The notes under the pieces were generated by a model. It was not told where the DNA came from. It made no database searches and was given only the letters and a program-made list of their open reading frames with translations. A stretch of 64,000 nt of DNA from Pseudemcibacter sp038106445 (GTDB lineage: Bacteria; Pseudomonadota; Alphaproteobacteria; Sphingomonadales; Emcibacteraceae): positions 89,162-153,161 of the forward strand of contig JAYODU010000005.1 of assembly GCA_038106445.1 (NCBI GenBank), written 5' to 3'. The position numbers were made by a program, and so were the translations under genes. Positions 17,712-26,141 of this stretch are shown one piece after another; the stretch's first letter is position 1, and each line of letters opens with the position of its first letter.

Positions 17712-19199
17712 ATGATGACTGAACTTACTAAATTCACCCTGTCCGAAGCAAGGGACGCCCTTCATAAAGGGGATATCAGTTCACGGGAGTTGACCGAAGC
17801 GCATTTAAAGGCGATGGAAGATGCAAAAGAGCTTAATTGTTTTGTTGCTGTAACCGCCGATAAGGCAATGGAAATGGCGGATAATGCGGACGGCATGATC
17901 AAGGCGGGAAATGCCAAAGGCATGACCGGCATTCCCATAGGAATGAAGGATTTATACTGTACCAAAGGTGTGCACAGCCAGACATGCAGTCATATTCTGG
18001 ACGGGTTCAAACCGGAATATGAAAGCACAGTGAGCGGTAATCTTTGGCATGATGGCGCAGTGATGCTTGGTAAGACTAACATGGACGAATTCGCCATGGG
18101 GTCTTCAAATGAAAACAGTTATTATGGCCCGGTTAAAAACCCGTGGCGCGCCATAGGATCAGACAAAGACACAGTACCGGGTGGATCGTCCGGCGGCTCT
18201 GCTGCGGCGGTTGCGGCGGATATTGCTATTGCCAGCACCGGGACGGATACGGGTGGTTCGATCCGTCAGCCGGCATCATTTGCGGGGCTTGTGGGTCTCA
18301 AACCGACATATGGCCGCTGTTCACGTTGGGGCATGATTGCATTTGCATCATCACTTGATCAGGCGGGACCGCTGACAAAAACGGTGCGTGATGCGGCGAT
18401 CATGATGGAAAGCATGGCTGGGTACGATCCGAAGGATTCAACATCCATCAACACACCGGTACCGAATTATGAAGCCGCACTAAAGGGCGATATTCGCGGT
18501 CTTAAAGTCGGTGTTCCAAGCGAATATCGTGTGGAGGGTATGCCGCAGGAAATTGAAAATCTTTGGCAAAAGGGTATTAACTGGTTAAAGGATGCAGGTG
18601 CAGAGATCGCAGATATCAGCCTGCCGCATACCAAATATGCACTACCGACATACTATATTGTGGCACCGGCGGAATGTTCATCGAACCTCGCGCGGTATGA
18701 TGGTGTTAAATATGGTCTGCGTGTAACAGGTAAAAGCCTCGATGATATGTATAAGAAAACCCGTGCGGCCGGTTTTGGTGACGAAGTAAAACGTCGGATC
18801 CTTATCGGCACTTATGTGTTATCCGCCGGATATTATGATGCCTATTACCTTAAAGCACAAAAAGTACGCACGCTTATCGCCAATGATTTTAAGGCCGCAT
18901 ATGAAAAATGCGATGTGATCCTGACACCGACAGCACCAAGTGCGGCGTTCGCTCTTGGCGATAAGGTGGATGATCCGCTTTCCATGTATTTGAATGATGT
19001 ATTTACGGTGCCTGCGTCCCTTGCGGGGCTACCGGGTATTTCGGTGCCTGCGGGCTTAAGTGCGGAGGGACTACCCCTTGGTCTTCAGCTTCTGGGGCAG
19101 GCTTTTGGTGAAGAACAGCTTCTGAATGTTGCGGATGTTTTGGAAACAGCGGCCGAATTTAGGCATAAACCGGTCAAATGGTGGGGAGACGCATCATGA
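17712..19199 (+). CDS. gatA: Asp-tRNA(Asn)/Glu-tRNA(Gln) amidotransferase subunit A
   Basis: GatA is the amidase subunit that releases ammonia from glutamine. The amidase-signature Ser-Ser-Lys triad is visible: Lys in GIPIGMKDLYCTKG, and the Ser pair in VPGGSSGGSAAAVAA and TDTGGSIRQPASF. It has 495 residues. Tandem ATG codons at 17712/17715 follow GGGGGCGG, a good ribosome-binding site. The stop overlaps the gatB start as ATGA. Confidence 0.95.
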   Translation: MMTELTKFTLSEARDALHKGDISSRELTEAHLKAMEDAKELNCFVAVTADKAMEMADNADGMIKAGNAKGMTGIPIGMKDLYCTKGVHSQTCSHILDGFKPEYESTVSGNLWHDGAVMLGKTNMDEFAMGSSNENSYYGPVKNPWRAIGSDKDTVPGGSSGGSAAAVAADIAIASTGTDTGGSIRQPASFAGLVGLKPTYGRCSRWGMIAFASSLDQAGPLTKTVRDAAIMMESMAGYDPKDSTSINTPVPNYEAALKGDIRGLKVGVPSEYRVEGMPQEIENLWQKGINWLKDAGAEIADISLPHTKYALPTYYIVAPAECSSNLARYDGVKYGLRVTGKSLDDMYKKTRAAGFGDEVKRRILIGTYVLSAGYYDAYYLKAQKVRTLIANDFKAAYEKCDVILTPTAPSAAFALGDKVDDPLSMYLNDVFTVPASLAGLPGISVPAGLSAEGLPLGLQLLGQAFGEEQLLNVADVLETAAEFRHKPVKWWGDAS

Positions 19200-20680
19200 G
19201 CAAGCTTTATCCGGGTGCAACAGGGGATTGGGAAGCCGTCATCGGGCTTGAAATCCATGCGCAAGTCATTTCCGAAGCAAAATTATTTTCCGGCGCGGCA
19301 ACGGCCTTCGGCGCTGATCCGAATACGCAGGTTAGTTTTGTGTGTTCTGCACAGCCCGGCATGCTTCCGGTCATCAATGAGGAATGCGTGCGTCAGGCGG
19401 TCCGTACAGGACTTGCTATGGGTTGCAAGATCAATCTGCGCAGCATATTTGACCGTAAAAATTATTTTTATGCTGATCTTCCACAAGGGTATCAGATTTC
19501 CCAATATAAAGACCCGATTGTCGGCGAAGGGGTTGTTACAATTGATCTTGAAGACGGCAGCACAAAGGATATTGGTGTTGAACGGCTTCATCTTGAGCAG
19601 GATGCCGGTAAATCAATGCATGATCAGCATCCGACCATGACCTATGTTGATCTTAACCGTTCCGGTGTTGCGCTTATGGAAATTGTATCAAAACCGGATA
19701 TGCGCACCCCCGAAGAAGCGGCCGCCTATTTCAAAAAAATACGCTCTATTGTCCGCTATGCAGGAACATGTGACGGAAATATGGATCAGGGATCAATGCG
19801 TGCGGATGTGAACGTATCGGTGCGCCGTCACGGCGAAGTGTTTGGCACACGTACAGAAACAAAAAATGTTAATTCGATCCGTTTTGTGACACAGGTTGTG
19901 GAAAGCGAAATCCGCCGTCAAATCGATCTTATCGAAGATGGCGGTACGGTCAAACAGGAAACAAGACTGTTTGATGTGGCAGCCGGAACAACACGCCCGA
20001 TGCGGTCAAAGGAAGAAGCACATGACTATCGCTATTTTCCGGATCCGGATTTGCTGCCGCTTGAATTTTCGCAGGAATTTGTCGATCAGCTTGCAAAAGA
20101 AATGCCTGAACTTGCAGACGCCAAGAAAGAACGTTTCATCAAGGAACTGCATATTACGCCATATAACGCGGCTGTGCTTACCGCGGAAAAGGAAATTGCC
20201 GATTATTTTGAAACATTGCTTGCCGCAACGTTTGACAAAACCGGAAAGCCGGTTTCAGAGCTTGGATCGCTGGTATCAAACTGGATCACAAGCGATCTTT
20301 TTGGTGCTCTGAAGAAACTTGGCAAATCCATCAATGAAAGCTCTGTATCCATTGAGCATGCGGCAGAACTTCTTGGGCTTCAGCTTGATGGGACAATTTC
20401 GGGCCGGATCGCGAAGGATGTGTTTGACATTATGCTGGAAACCGGAAATTCCCCTGAAGCCATTGTGGAAGAAAAGGGGTTAAAACAGGTTTCCGATACC
20501 GGTGCAATCGAAGCAATGATTGATGAAATTCTTGCCGAAAATACCGATAAGGTGGATGAGTACCGCGGCGGGAAGGATAAGCTCTTCGGTTTCTTCGTCG
20601 GGCAGGTAATGAAGAAAACTGGGGGCAAAGCTAATCCGCAGGTTGTAAATCAGCTTTTAAGATCAAAACTTGATGGCTGA
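19196..20680 (+). CDS. gatB: Asp-tRNA(Asn)/Glu-tRNA(Gln) amidotransferase subunit B
   Basis: GatB activates the mischarged tRNA with ATP. The conserved WEAVIGLEIHAQV, the GatB core (YADLPQGYQISQY, DLNRSGVALMEIVS, RADVNVSVR) and the C-terminal YqeY-like tail ending VNQLLRSKL are all present. I start at ATG 19196, which forms the ATGA overlap with gatA, rather than an upstream in-frame GTG. It has 494 residues and ends in front of a clear terminator. Confidence 0.95.
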   Translation: MSKLYPGATGDWEAVIGLEIHAQVISEAKLFSGAATAFGADPNTQVSFVCSAQPGMLPVINEECVRQAVRTGLAMGCKINLRSIFDRKNYFYADLPQGYQISQYKDPIVGEGVVTIDLEDGSTKDIGVERLHLEQDAGKSMHDQHPTMTYVDLNRSGVALMEIVSKPDMRTPEEAAAYFKKIRSIVRYAGTCDGNMDQGSMRADVNVSVRRHGEVFGTRTETKNVNSIRFVTQVVESEIRRQIDLIEDGGTVKQETRLFDVAAGTTRPMRSKEEAHDYRYFPDPDLLPLEFSQEFVDQLAKEMPELADAKKERFIKELHITPYNAAVLTAEKEIADYFETLLAATFDKTGKPVSELGSLVSNWITSDLFGALKKLGKSINESSVSIEHAAELLGLQLDGTISGRIAKDVFDIMLETGNSPEAIVEEKGLKQVSDTGAIEAMIDEILAENTDKVDEYRGGKDKLFGFFVGQVMKKTGGKANPQVVNQLLRSKLDG

Positions 20681-20698
20681 TTAATATGATATTTTACC

Positions 20699-20733
20699 AA
20701 AAAGCCGGGATGGTTAATTTTCCCGGCTTTTTT
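20699..20733 (+). terminator. Rho-independent terminator after gatB
   Basis: Perfect arms AAAAGCCGGGA and TCCCGGCTTTT around a 10-base loop, followed by more T, lie 18 bases after the gatB stop. Confidence 0.9.
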
Positions 20734-20889
20734 ATGGTTAAAATTGATTCGCCATGTTCCATAGAATCTGTGTGGAAAAGCCGAAAAATGGTTAAAATTA
20801 ACCTTTAGCGGTTTTGTTAACCTTTGAATATTAACTATATTTATCTTTATAAATCAATAGCTTATCAAAAAAATATTGTCGTTAACCAT
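20734..20889 (+). promoter_or_regulatory. cluster of TTAACCAT/ATGGTTAA octamers (CtrA-half-site-like)
   Basis: In the 311-base gap before the Sel1 gene, the octamer TTAACCAT occurs once (20882–20889) and its reverse complement ATGGTTAA twice (20734–20741, 20788–20795). TTAACCTTT also appears twice, 19 bases apart (20798 and 20817). TTAACC-type half-sites are known for the alphaproteobacterial cell-cycle regulator CtrA. Binding here is inferred; none of the boxes forms the full TTAA-N7-TTAA consensus. Confidence 0.35.
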
Positions 20890-20991
20890 TTATTTAAAAT
20901 TCTAATACAACTTTATTTTCCATAAGGCGAGAATTGAAGCGTCAGGAACAAAATATAGTTATTAAATATAGTTAATTACGGAGAAAATGTT

Positions 20992-21246
20992 ATGGGAATG
21001 GCAGATAAGAAATATCTCGAAAACCGGTTGCAGGCAGCAGAAAGCGGAAAAGCAGAAGCTCTATATGATCTAGGACTACTTTATTCAATAGGTCATGGTG
21101 TGGAACAAAATAATGTGAAAGCACATAAATGGTTTAATCTGGCGGCGATGCGTGGAATGTTGAGTGCACAAATCGACCGGGCAGAAGTGGCAGACGCCAT
21201 GTCAAATGGTGAAATATCGGAAGCGCAGCGTAAAGCGCGTGAATGA
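20992..21246 (+). CDS. small Sel1-repeat protein
   Basis: The 84-residue protein carries about one Sel1-like repeat (AEALYDLGLLYSIGHGVEQNNVKAHKWFNLAAMRG), an alpha-helical interaction module. There is no signal peptide. A GGAG site lies upstream of ATG 20992; ATG 20998 is an alternative. It is a single gene bounded by a long AT-rich upstream region with TTAACC boxes and by a terminator. Partner and role are unknown. Confidence 0.75.
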   Translation: MGMADKKYLENRLQAAESGKAEALYDLGLLYSIGHGVEQNNVKAHKWFNLAAMRGMLSAQIDRAEVADAMSNGEISEAQRKARE

Positions 21247-21340
21247 ATGGTTGCTCACTAATATATATTAGTATCATAGTAAGATGTGCGTCGGATGATA
21301 AGGCGCCGCTATCACCATAGCATGGTATTTTTAACTGAAC

Positions 21341-21375
21341 AGGGTGTGGAAAAATTTTCCATGCCCTCTTTTTTT
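21341..21375 (+). terminator. Rho-independent terminator after the Sel1 gene
   Basis: The arms AGGGTGTGGAAA and TTTCCATGCCCT pair with one C·A-type mismatch and one G·U pair, then a run of seven or more T follows. It separates the Sel1 gene from the tRNA. Confidence 0.65.
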
Positions 21376-21440
21376 GCTTAATGGATATTTTAACCAGAAA
21401 TGTTTTGACAAGGGCGGCTAACACAACTAAAAACGGCGGC

Positions 21441-21530
21441 GGAGAGGTGCCAGAGTGGTCGAATGGGGCTCCCTGCTAAGGAGTTGTGCCCTCACGGGTA
21501 CCGAGGGTTCGAATCCCTTCCTCTCCGCCA
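21441..21530 (+). tRNA. tRNA-Ser (anticodon GCT)
   Basis: A class II tRNA of 90 bases including an encoded CCA. The acceptor stem GGAGAGG/CCTCTCC, the anticodon arm GCTCC-CTGCTAA-GGAGT with GCT at 21475–21477, a long variable arm (GCCCTCACGGGTACC region) and the T-loop TTCGAAT are all visible. It reads AGC and AGT codons. A truncated mobile-element primase follows on the opposite strand, consistent with use of this 3' end as an integration site. Confidence 0.96.
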
Positions 21531-21641
21531 TTTTTTTTATATTATCTATCTAATTCAGTAAGTTATAGGGGCCTCAAAATTCAGCCCCACACACAGCCCC
21601 ACATAAAAACAATGCTATAATGTAAAAAAGTACACAAATCG

Positions 21642-22496
21642 CTAAATTCCCATCCTGCGGACCCCACCCCATAGAACAGAGGACTCTCGCCAACTTTTAT
21701 CCTGAGCTCTAGGACACACGGCCCATTTTGCCCCCAACGCCGCGGCTGCTGTAATCATTAAAGGTACAGCAAAGAAATCTGGTGGGTGCCCCATGCGTTC
21801 AGAACAGTCTTTTACAAATGGGACTAAGACATCTGGTAGCATATTGTAATCGAATGGCTTTACAGATAAAAGTTCACTGCCCAGCTCTTCAGGAGTTCCC
21901 CAATCGTCTTCTATTAATTTTACATCTTCGTCGTCTGGTGCATATCTAGAGATAATGTCATCAACTTCACTATTGTCCATCGGTGGTTTGCATCTTTCTT
22001 GATTGAACTTGTGTGCAAGTTTAGTAACTTTCTTTTCCGAAAATGCTTTTTGCCTTAAGTAGCCCACATGGGCCATTAGTACTGAATTTCTTCCTCCATC
22101 TGGAACCTCGTCAGGTATAATATAGGTTTCAAATCTAGAAAGATTTGAGTTGGTAGCAGTTCCCAATTTTAATGGTTTATTTTGCCTCACTACCTTATTA
22201 TTTTTGTTATCTACACTTATACATAAACCTTTGACTACTTGATCCACTGTGTAGGATGGGAGGTTGGTGTTTGCTTGTATAATATTAGACAGGAAAGGTT
22301 TTGATTTTTTGTCAAAAAAGCCAGGTAATCGCATTACTCTTGATGGATTGTTAACGCTTGGATCAGTGCTGTATTTATTTGCTATTGCCTTTTGAATGGG
22401 CTTAAATCGACGGACCTCGCAATCGGAGACTATCCAATACACATGAAACTGGTCAATACGTTCTGCTGGCTGGATGAGTATGCAAACAAAAGTAAT
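21642..22496 (-). pseudogene. truncated primase/DUF3987 gene of a mobile element
   Basis: This frame is open from 22496 down to a stop at 21642, about 284 codons, with no credible start. It continues upstream of the first GTG as ILIQPAERIDQFH, then meets a TAA at 22497–22499. It encodes the end of a RepB/AEP-type primase (SRVMRLPGFFDKK), a primase C-terminal helical region (GYLRQKAFSEKKV … RCKPPMDNSEVDDI), and the start of a DUF3987 domain (LPDVLVPFVKDCSERMGHPPDFFAVPLMI). It breaks off at WGGVRRMGI, before the expected P-loop. Both ends are missing, so it is a relic of a phage or plasmid integrated at the tRNA-Ser. Confidence 0.8.
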
Positions 22497-22513
22497 TTAA
22501 AGATGGTAACGCA

Positions 22514-22948
22514 ATGAAGAAAATCTTCCCTTATTTGACCTATGCTGGCGCAATACCTTTTGTTTTCTGCGCTGCGAGTTTATCTCTCGATATCCAAGAT
22601 CTTCCTCTGTTGGGACCGATTGAAAGAATATTGAGTATCTATGGGCTGGTGATCTCATCATTTTTAGCGGGAGCCCATTGGGGGCAACACCTGCACATTA
22701 ATAAAAGCCAATGGGTTCGTTTCTTGCCCATTTTCAGTAACGCTATAGCAGTTCTGCTGTGGCTTGGCTTTCTGGTACTCAGCTTTAAAATGCAAATGGC
22801 AATGTTTGTCACCGCATTTGTTGTTCTACTCATTATTGATTATCGGCTTTTTCAGATAGATGTCATTACCCGTCATTATTTTCAGACGCGCTTTTTCGTA
22901 TCAGCCATCGTCATTACTTCACTCATTATTTCAGGAATTGTATCATGA
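22514..22948 (+). CDS. DUF3429 integral membrane protein
   Basis: The 144-residue protein has about five hydrophobic segments and the DUF3429 pattern PYLTYAGAIPFVFCA … YGLVISSFLAGAHWG. Its function is not known. It is the first gene of the seven-gene photolyase operon, and its last four bases (ATGA) include the start of the next gene. In other bacteria this family is found beside photolyase and flavin oxidoreductase genes, so a role in light or oxidative-stress response is plausible. The promoter must lie in the roughly 70 bases before it or within the primase relic. Confidence 0.75.
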   Translation: MKKIFPYLTYAGAIPFVFCAASLSLDIQDLPLLGPIERILSIYGLVISSFLAGAHWGQHLHINKSQWVRFLPIFSNAIAVLLWLGFLVLSFKMQMAMFVTAFVVLLIIDYRLFQIDVITRHYFQTRFFVSAIVITSLIISGIVS

Positions 22949-23931
22949 CAAGAATTGCTATCATTGGGGCTGGGCTATCCGGCCTTTCAGCTGCTCATTT
23001 ATTAAAAGATTACGCTGATATTACGCTTTTTGAGAAGGCGCGTGGTGTTAGTGGTCGTATATCTACGCGGCGTGCGGAGCCATATTTCTTTGATCATGGT
23101 GCGCAATATTTTACGGCTAGAACAAAGCCGTTTCAGGATTTCATTCAGCCCTTACTCGACCAAGGCATCATCGAAAGGTGGAATGCGCGCTATGTTAAAT
23201 TTAAAGGTAATCAGATCATTGAAAGAAGAAAGTGGCGTGATGAAGAACCACGGTATGTTGGTGTTCCTGGAATGAATCATCTGGCCAAATTTTTAGCAAA
23301 GGGGCAGAATATTCATATCAACACAAGGATTGCTTCCTTAAATCATCAAGACACATGGCAATTAACAGATGAGCAAGGCCAGCAATATCCTGGCTTTGAC
23401 TGGGTGATATTTACAGCGCCGTCACCACAAGCGGTCGATTTACTACCTGATTCCTTCAAGTATCATGCCGATATTCAAGCCATCAAGATGCATGCCTGCT
23501 TTTCATTGATGCTTGGTTTCGAACAAAATATTACCCTCGATTTTGAGGCCGCTCATGTAACCGATTCAGATTTAAGCTGGATTGCCGTCAATAGCCATAA
23601 ACCACAGCGACCAGATCTTTTTACCTTAATGGTTCATTCATCTGAAGATTATGCCGAGGCACATATCGATGATGATCGTGACAAAGTCATGCAGCATTTA
23701 ATCAACGAAACCAGCCATATTATTGGGCAGGATGTAAGCCAAGCAAATTATAAAACTATTCATGGTTGGCGATATGCCAACAACGCGGACAAAAAGCAAA
23801 AAAGCTCTATATTTATAGATCAGGACCTTAAATTAGCGGCCTGTGGCGATTGGTGTCTTGGCGGGCGTGTGGAAGGTGCTTTTACGTCAGCTTATGACTT
23901 AACGAAACACATGAAAGAGAGCGCTTTATGA
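22945..23931 (+). CDS. FAD-dependent, renalase-like amine oxidoreductase
   Basis: The 328-residue protein opens with a Rossmann dinucleotide fold IAIIGAGLSGLSAAHLL, then the acidic end of beta-2 (LFEKARGVSGRISTRR), and closes with the second FAD contact LAACGDWCLGGRVEGAFTSAYDL. The FDHGAQYFTAR motif is characteristic of the renalase-like branch of flavin amine oxidases. No signal peptide is visible. It overlaps its neighbours on both sides by ATGA. A substrate cannot be read. Fixed placement with photolyases suggests handling of a reduced nicotinamide, flavin or carotenoid-like compound, which is inference. Confidence 0.85.
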   Translation: MTRIAIIGAGLSGLSAAHLLKDYADITLFEKARGVSGRISTRRAEPYFFDHGAQYFTARTKPFQDFIQPLLDQGIIERWNARYVKFKGNQIIERRKWRDEEPRYVGVPGMNHLAKFLAKGQNIHINTRIASLNHQDTWQLTDEQGQQYPGFDWVIFTAPSPQAVDLLPDSFKYHADIQAIKMHACFSLMLGFEQNITLDFEAAHVTDSDLSWIAVNSHKPQRPDLFTLMVHSSEDYAEAHIDDDRDKVMQHLINETSHIIGQDVSQANYKTIHGWRYANNADKKQKSSIFIDQDLKLAACGDWCLGGRVEGAFTSAYDLTKHMKESAL

Positions 23932-24632
23932 GTTTTAATCCAGAAAATATCGCTATTCTTGGCGCATCGGGTGCTATTGGCAGCGCATTTACAATGCTTT
24001 TATCTGAAAAATATACAAACGCCAGCATGTTTGCATTCTCTAGAAATGGTGCAGCATACAGCATTGATTATAGCAGTGAGGCCTCTCTTGCGGAAGCTGC
24101 TGAACTCGCAGCAAAAGAAAAGCCTTTAGATTTAGTTATTGTGGCTAACGGCATCCTGCATGATGAGGGTTTGATGCCAGAAAAATCGTTGCGTGATTTA
24201 TCAGCTGAGAAGTTTCAGCATATTTTTGAAGCCAATACCATTACGCCTGCGCTCATCGCCAAGTATTTTTTGCCGAAGCTCAATAGAGACCAGCCCTCAA
24301 TCTTCGCAGCCTTATCAGCGCGTGTGGGCAGTATATCCGATAATCAGCTTGGAGGCTGGTATGCGTATCGCGCGTCAAAAGCAGCCTTAAACATGATTAT
24401 TAAAAATGCCGCTATTGAAGTGGGTCGGCGCAATAAACACGCTATTGTCGTTGGTCTTCATCCCGGCACGGTAAACAGTGACTTATCCAAGCCATTTCAA
24501 AGCAATGTTGCCAATGGTAAGCTTTTTACACCTGATTATTCAGCTGAAAAGCTATTGGACGTATTGGGAAACCTAAGCCCAGAGCAAACAGGAAAATGTT
24601 TCGCATGGGACGGTAAGGAGGTCTTACCGTAA
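23928..24632 (+). CDS. short-chain dehydrogenase/reductase
   Basis: This is a classical-size SDR of 234 residues. It has the nucleotide-binding motif ILGASGAIGSAF (TGxxxGxG variant) and the catalytic YRASK with Tyr147 and Lys151. HPGTVNSDLSKPF near the C-terminus places it with the C-signal/CsgA-like SDRs that often sit near photolyase genes. The substrate is unknown. Its stop directly abuts the ATG of the next gene (TAAATG). Confidence 0.88.
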   Translation: MSFNPENIAILGASGAIGSAFTMLLSEKYTNASMFAFSRNGAAYSIDYSSEASLAEAAELAAKEKPLDLVIVANGILHDEGLMPEKSLRDLSAEKFQHIFEANTITPALIAKYFLPKLNRDQPSIFAALSARVGSISDNQLGGWYAYRASKAALNMIIKNAAIEVGRRNKHAIVVGLHPGTVNSDLSKPFQSNVANGKLFTPDYSAEKLLDVLGNLSPEQTGKCFAWDGKEVLP

Positions 24633-26141
24633 ATGCATATTGTTTGGTTCAAAAGAGATTTACGCATAGAGGATCATGAAGCTTTTATACAAGCTTCTAA
24701 GCATGGGCCTGTTTTGCCGCTGTATATCCTTGAACCAGATCTGTGGCAACAACCAGATATGAGCCATCGGCATTATCTATTTTTGCAGGATTGCTTATCT
24801 GAGCTGAACCAAGATCTAGAAAAACTTGGGCAGCGGTTGATTATCAAGGTGGGCAACGCGGTCGATGTTCTGGCAGAATTGAATGAATGCCATTCTATTG
24901 AGGGCTTATGGTCCCATCAGGAGACATGGAATGGCTGGACTTACGCGCGAGACAAGGCAGTCAAACGCTGGTGTAAATCACTAAATATTACATGGCATGA
25001 GCCCTCGCAAAATGGTGTAGTCCGTAAGTTGGATGATCGTGATGGCTGGGCAGCACGTTGGTATCGCCAAATGAAACAGCCTCTTATCGATAAGCCCGTA
25101 AAACTTCAAGCAATAGAGGAAGCATCGATTGTTTTGCCAAGCTATCGCGAATTGAGCCTTACCGAGGATGACGCGCATGACTTACAAAAAGGTGGTCGTA
25201 GCGAAGGACTGAAGTTGCTGCATAGCTTTCTCTATGAACGTGGCGAAGGTTATACCAAAGAAATGTCATCGCCTGTAACGGCCTTTGAGAGCTGTTCAAG
25301 GCTCTCAGTTCATCTAGCATTTGGCACATTATCAATACGCGAAGTATTTCAAGCCTGCGAGAAGCGTAATCAGGAAATTAAACAAATGCCGCGCGGTGCG
25401 AAGGGTAAATGGCCAAGCGCTATGCGATCATTCTCTGGGCGTTTGCGCTGGCACTGCCATTTCATCCAAAAACTGGAAGATGAACCGCGTATTGAGTTTG
25501 AAAACATGCATCCGGCTTATGATGAATTGCGCTCGGATGATTTCAACGAAGCGCATTTTAATGCATGGAAATCTGGCATAACGGGATACCCGATGGTGGA
25601 TGCTTGCATGCGGGCTTTAACCGCAACGGGCTGGCTAAATTTTCGTATGCGCGCCATGGTGATGAGTTTTGCAAGCTACCACCTCTGGCTGCACTGGCGA
25701 AAGCCAGCCTTGCATTTAGCCAATTTATTTACCGACTATGAGCCAGGCATTCATTATAGCCAAGTCCAAATGCAGTCAGGCACAACAGGAATCAACGCTA
25801 TTCGCATTTATAATCCTATTAAGCAAGGAGTTGATCACGATCCGGAAGGTGTATTTATTCGTCACTGGATTCCAGAACTGCAAGATATGGATCAGTCCTT
25901 TATCCATACGCCATGGCAAGCAGTTTCACAAATGAATGGTTACCCTATGCCCGTCATTGATGAGAAAACAGCTCGTAAATCCGCAGCTGAAAAAATTTAT
26001 AGCCTGAGAAAAAATAACACCACGCATACAGAAACTGCCCAAAAAATTGTTAGTAAACATGGTAGCCGCAAGTCCGGCTTGCCAAGAACCATGGGTAAGA
26101 AAAAAATAAAAAATCATACTCAAGGAGAATTGCCACTATGA
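24633..26141 (+). CDS. cryptochrome/photolyase-family flavoprotein with an atypical FAD pocket
   Basis: The 502-residue protein has an N-terminal antenna-type Rossmann domain (HIVWFKRDLRIEDHEAF) and a C-terminal helical FAD-binding domain with SRLSVHLAFGTLS, GYPMVDACMRALTATGWLNFRMRAM and the conserved IRIYNP. In the flavin loop, where CPD photolyases have a NNxxxWQW-type motif, it reads DYEPGIHYSQVQMQSG (residues 368–383). The WREF segment near the substrate site is replaced by LRWHCHF. It is therefore a divergent cryptochrome-like branch; whether it repairs DNA or signals is open. A basic C-terminal tail follows residue 450. It overlaps the next photolyase gene by ATGA. Confidence 0.85.
   Translation: MHIVWFKRDLRIEDHEAFIQASKHGPVLPLYILEPDLWQQPDMSHRHYLFLQDCLSELNQDLEKLGQRLIIKVGNAVDVLAELNECHSIEGLWSHQETWNGWTYARDKAVKRWCKSLNITWHEPSQNGVVRKLDDRDGWAARWYRQMKQPLIDKPVKLQAIEEASIVLPSYRELSLTEDDAHDLQKGGRSEGLKLLHSFLYERGEGYTKEMSSPVTAFESCSRLSVHLAFGTLSIREVFQACEKRNQEIKQMPRGAKGKWPSAMRSFSGRLRWHCHFIQKLEDEPRIEFENMHPAYDELRSDDFNEAHFNAWKSGITGYPMVDACMRALTATGWLNFRMRAMVMSFASYHLWLHWRKPALHLANLFTDYEPGIHYSQVQMQSGTTGINAIRIYNPIKQGVDHDPEGVFIRHWIPELQDMDQSFIHTPWQAVSQMNGYPMPVIDEKTARKSAAEKIYSLRKNNTTHTETAQKIVSKHGSRKSGLPRTMGKKKIKNHTQGELPL

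Noticed and set aside
21540..21600. Direct repeat CAGCCCCACA next to tRNA-Ser as an insertion-sequence target duplication
   Set aside because: The two copies are only a few bases apart, with no inverted ends or transposase nearby. They are probably the eroded end of the integrated element.
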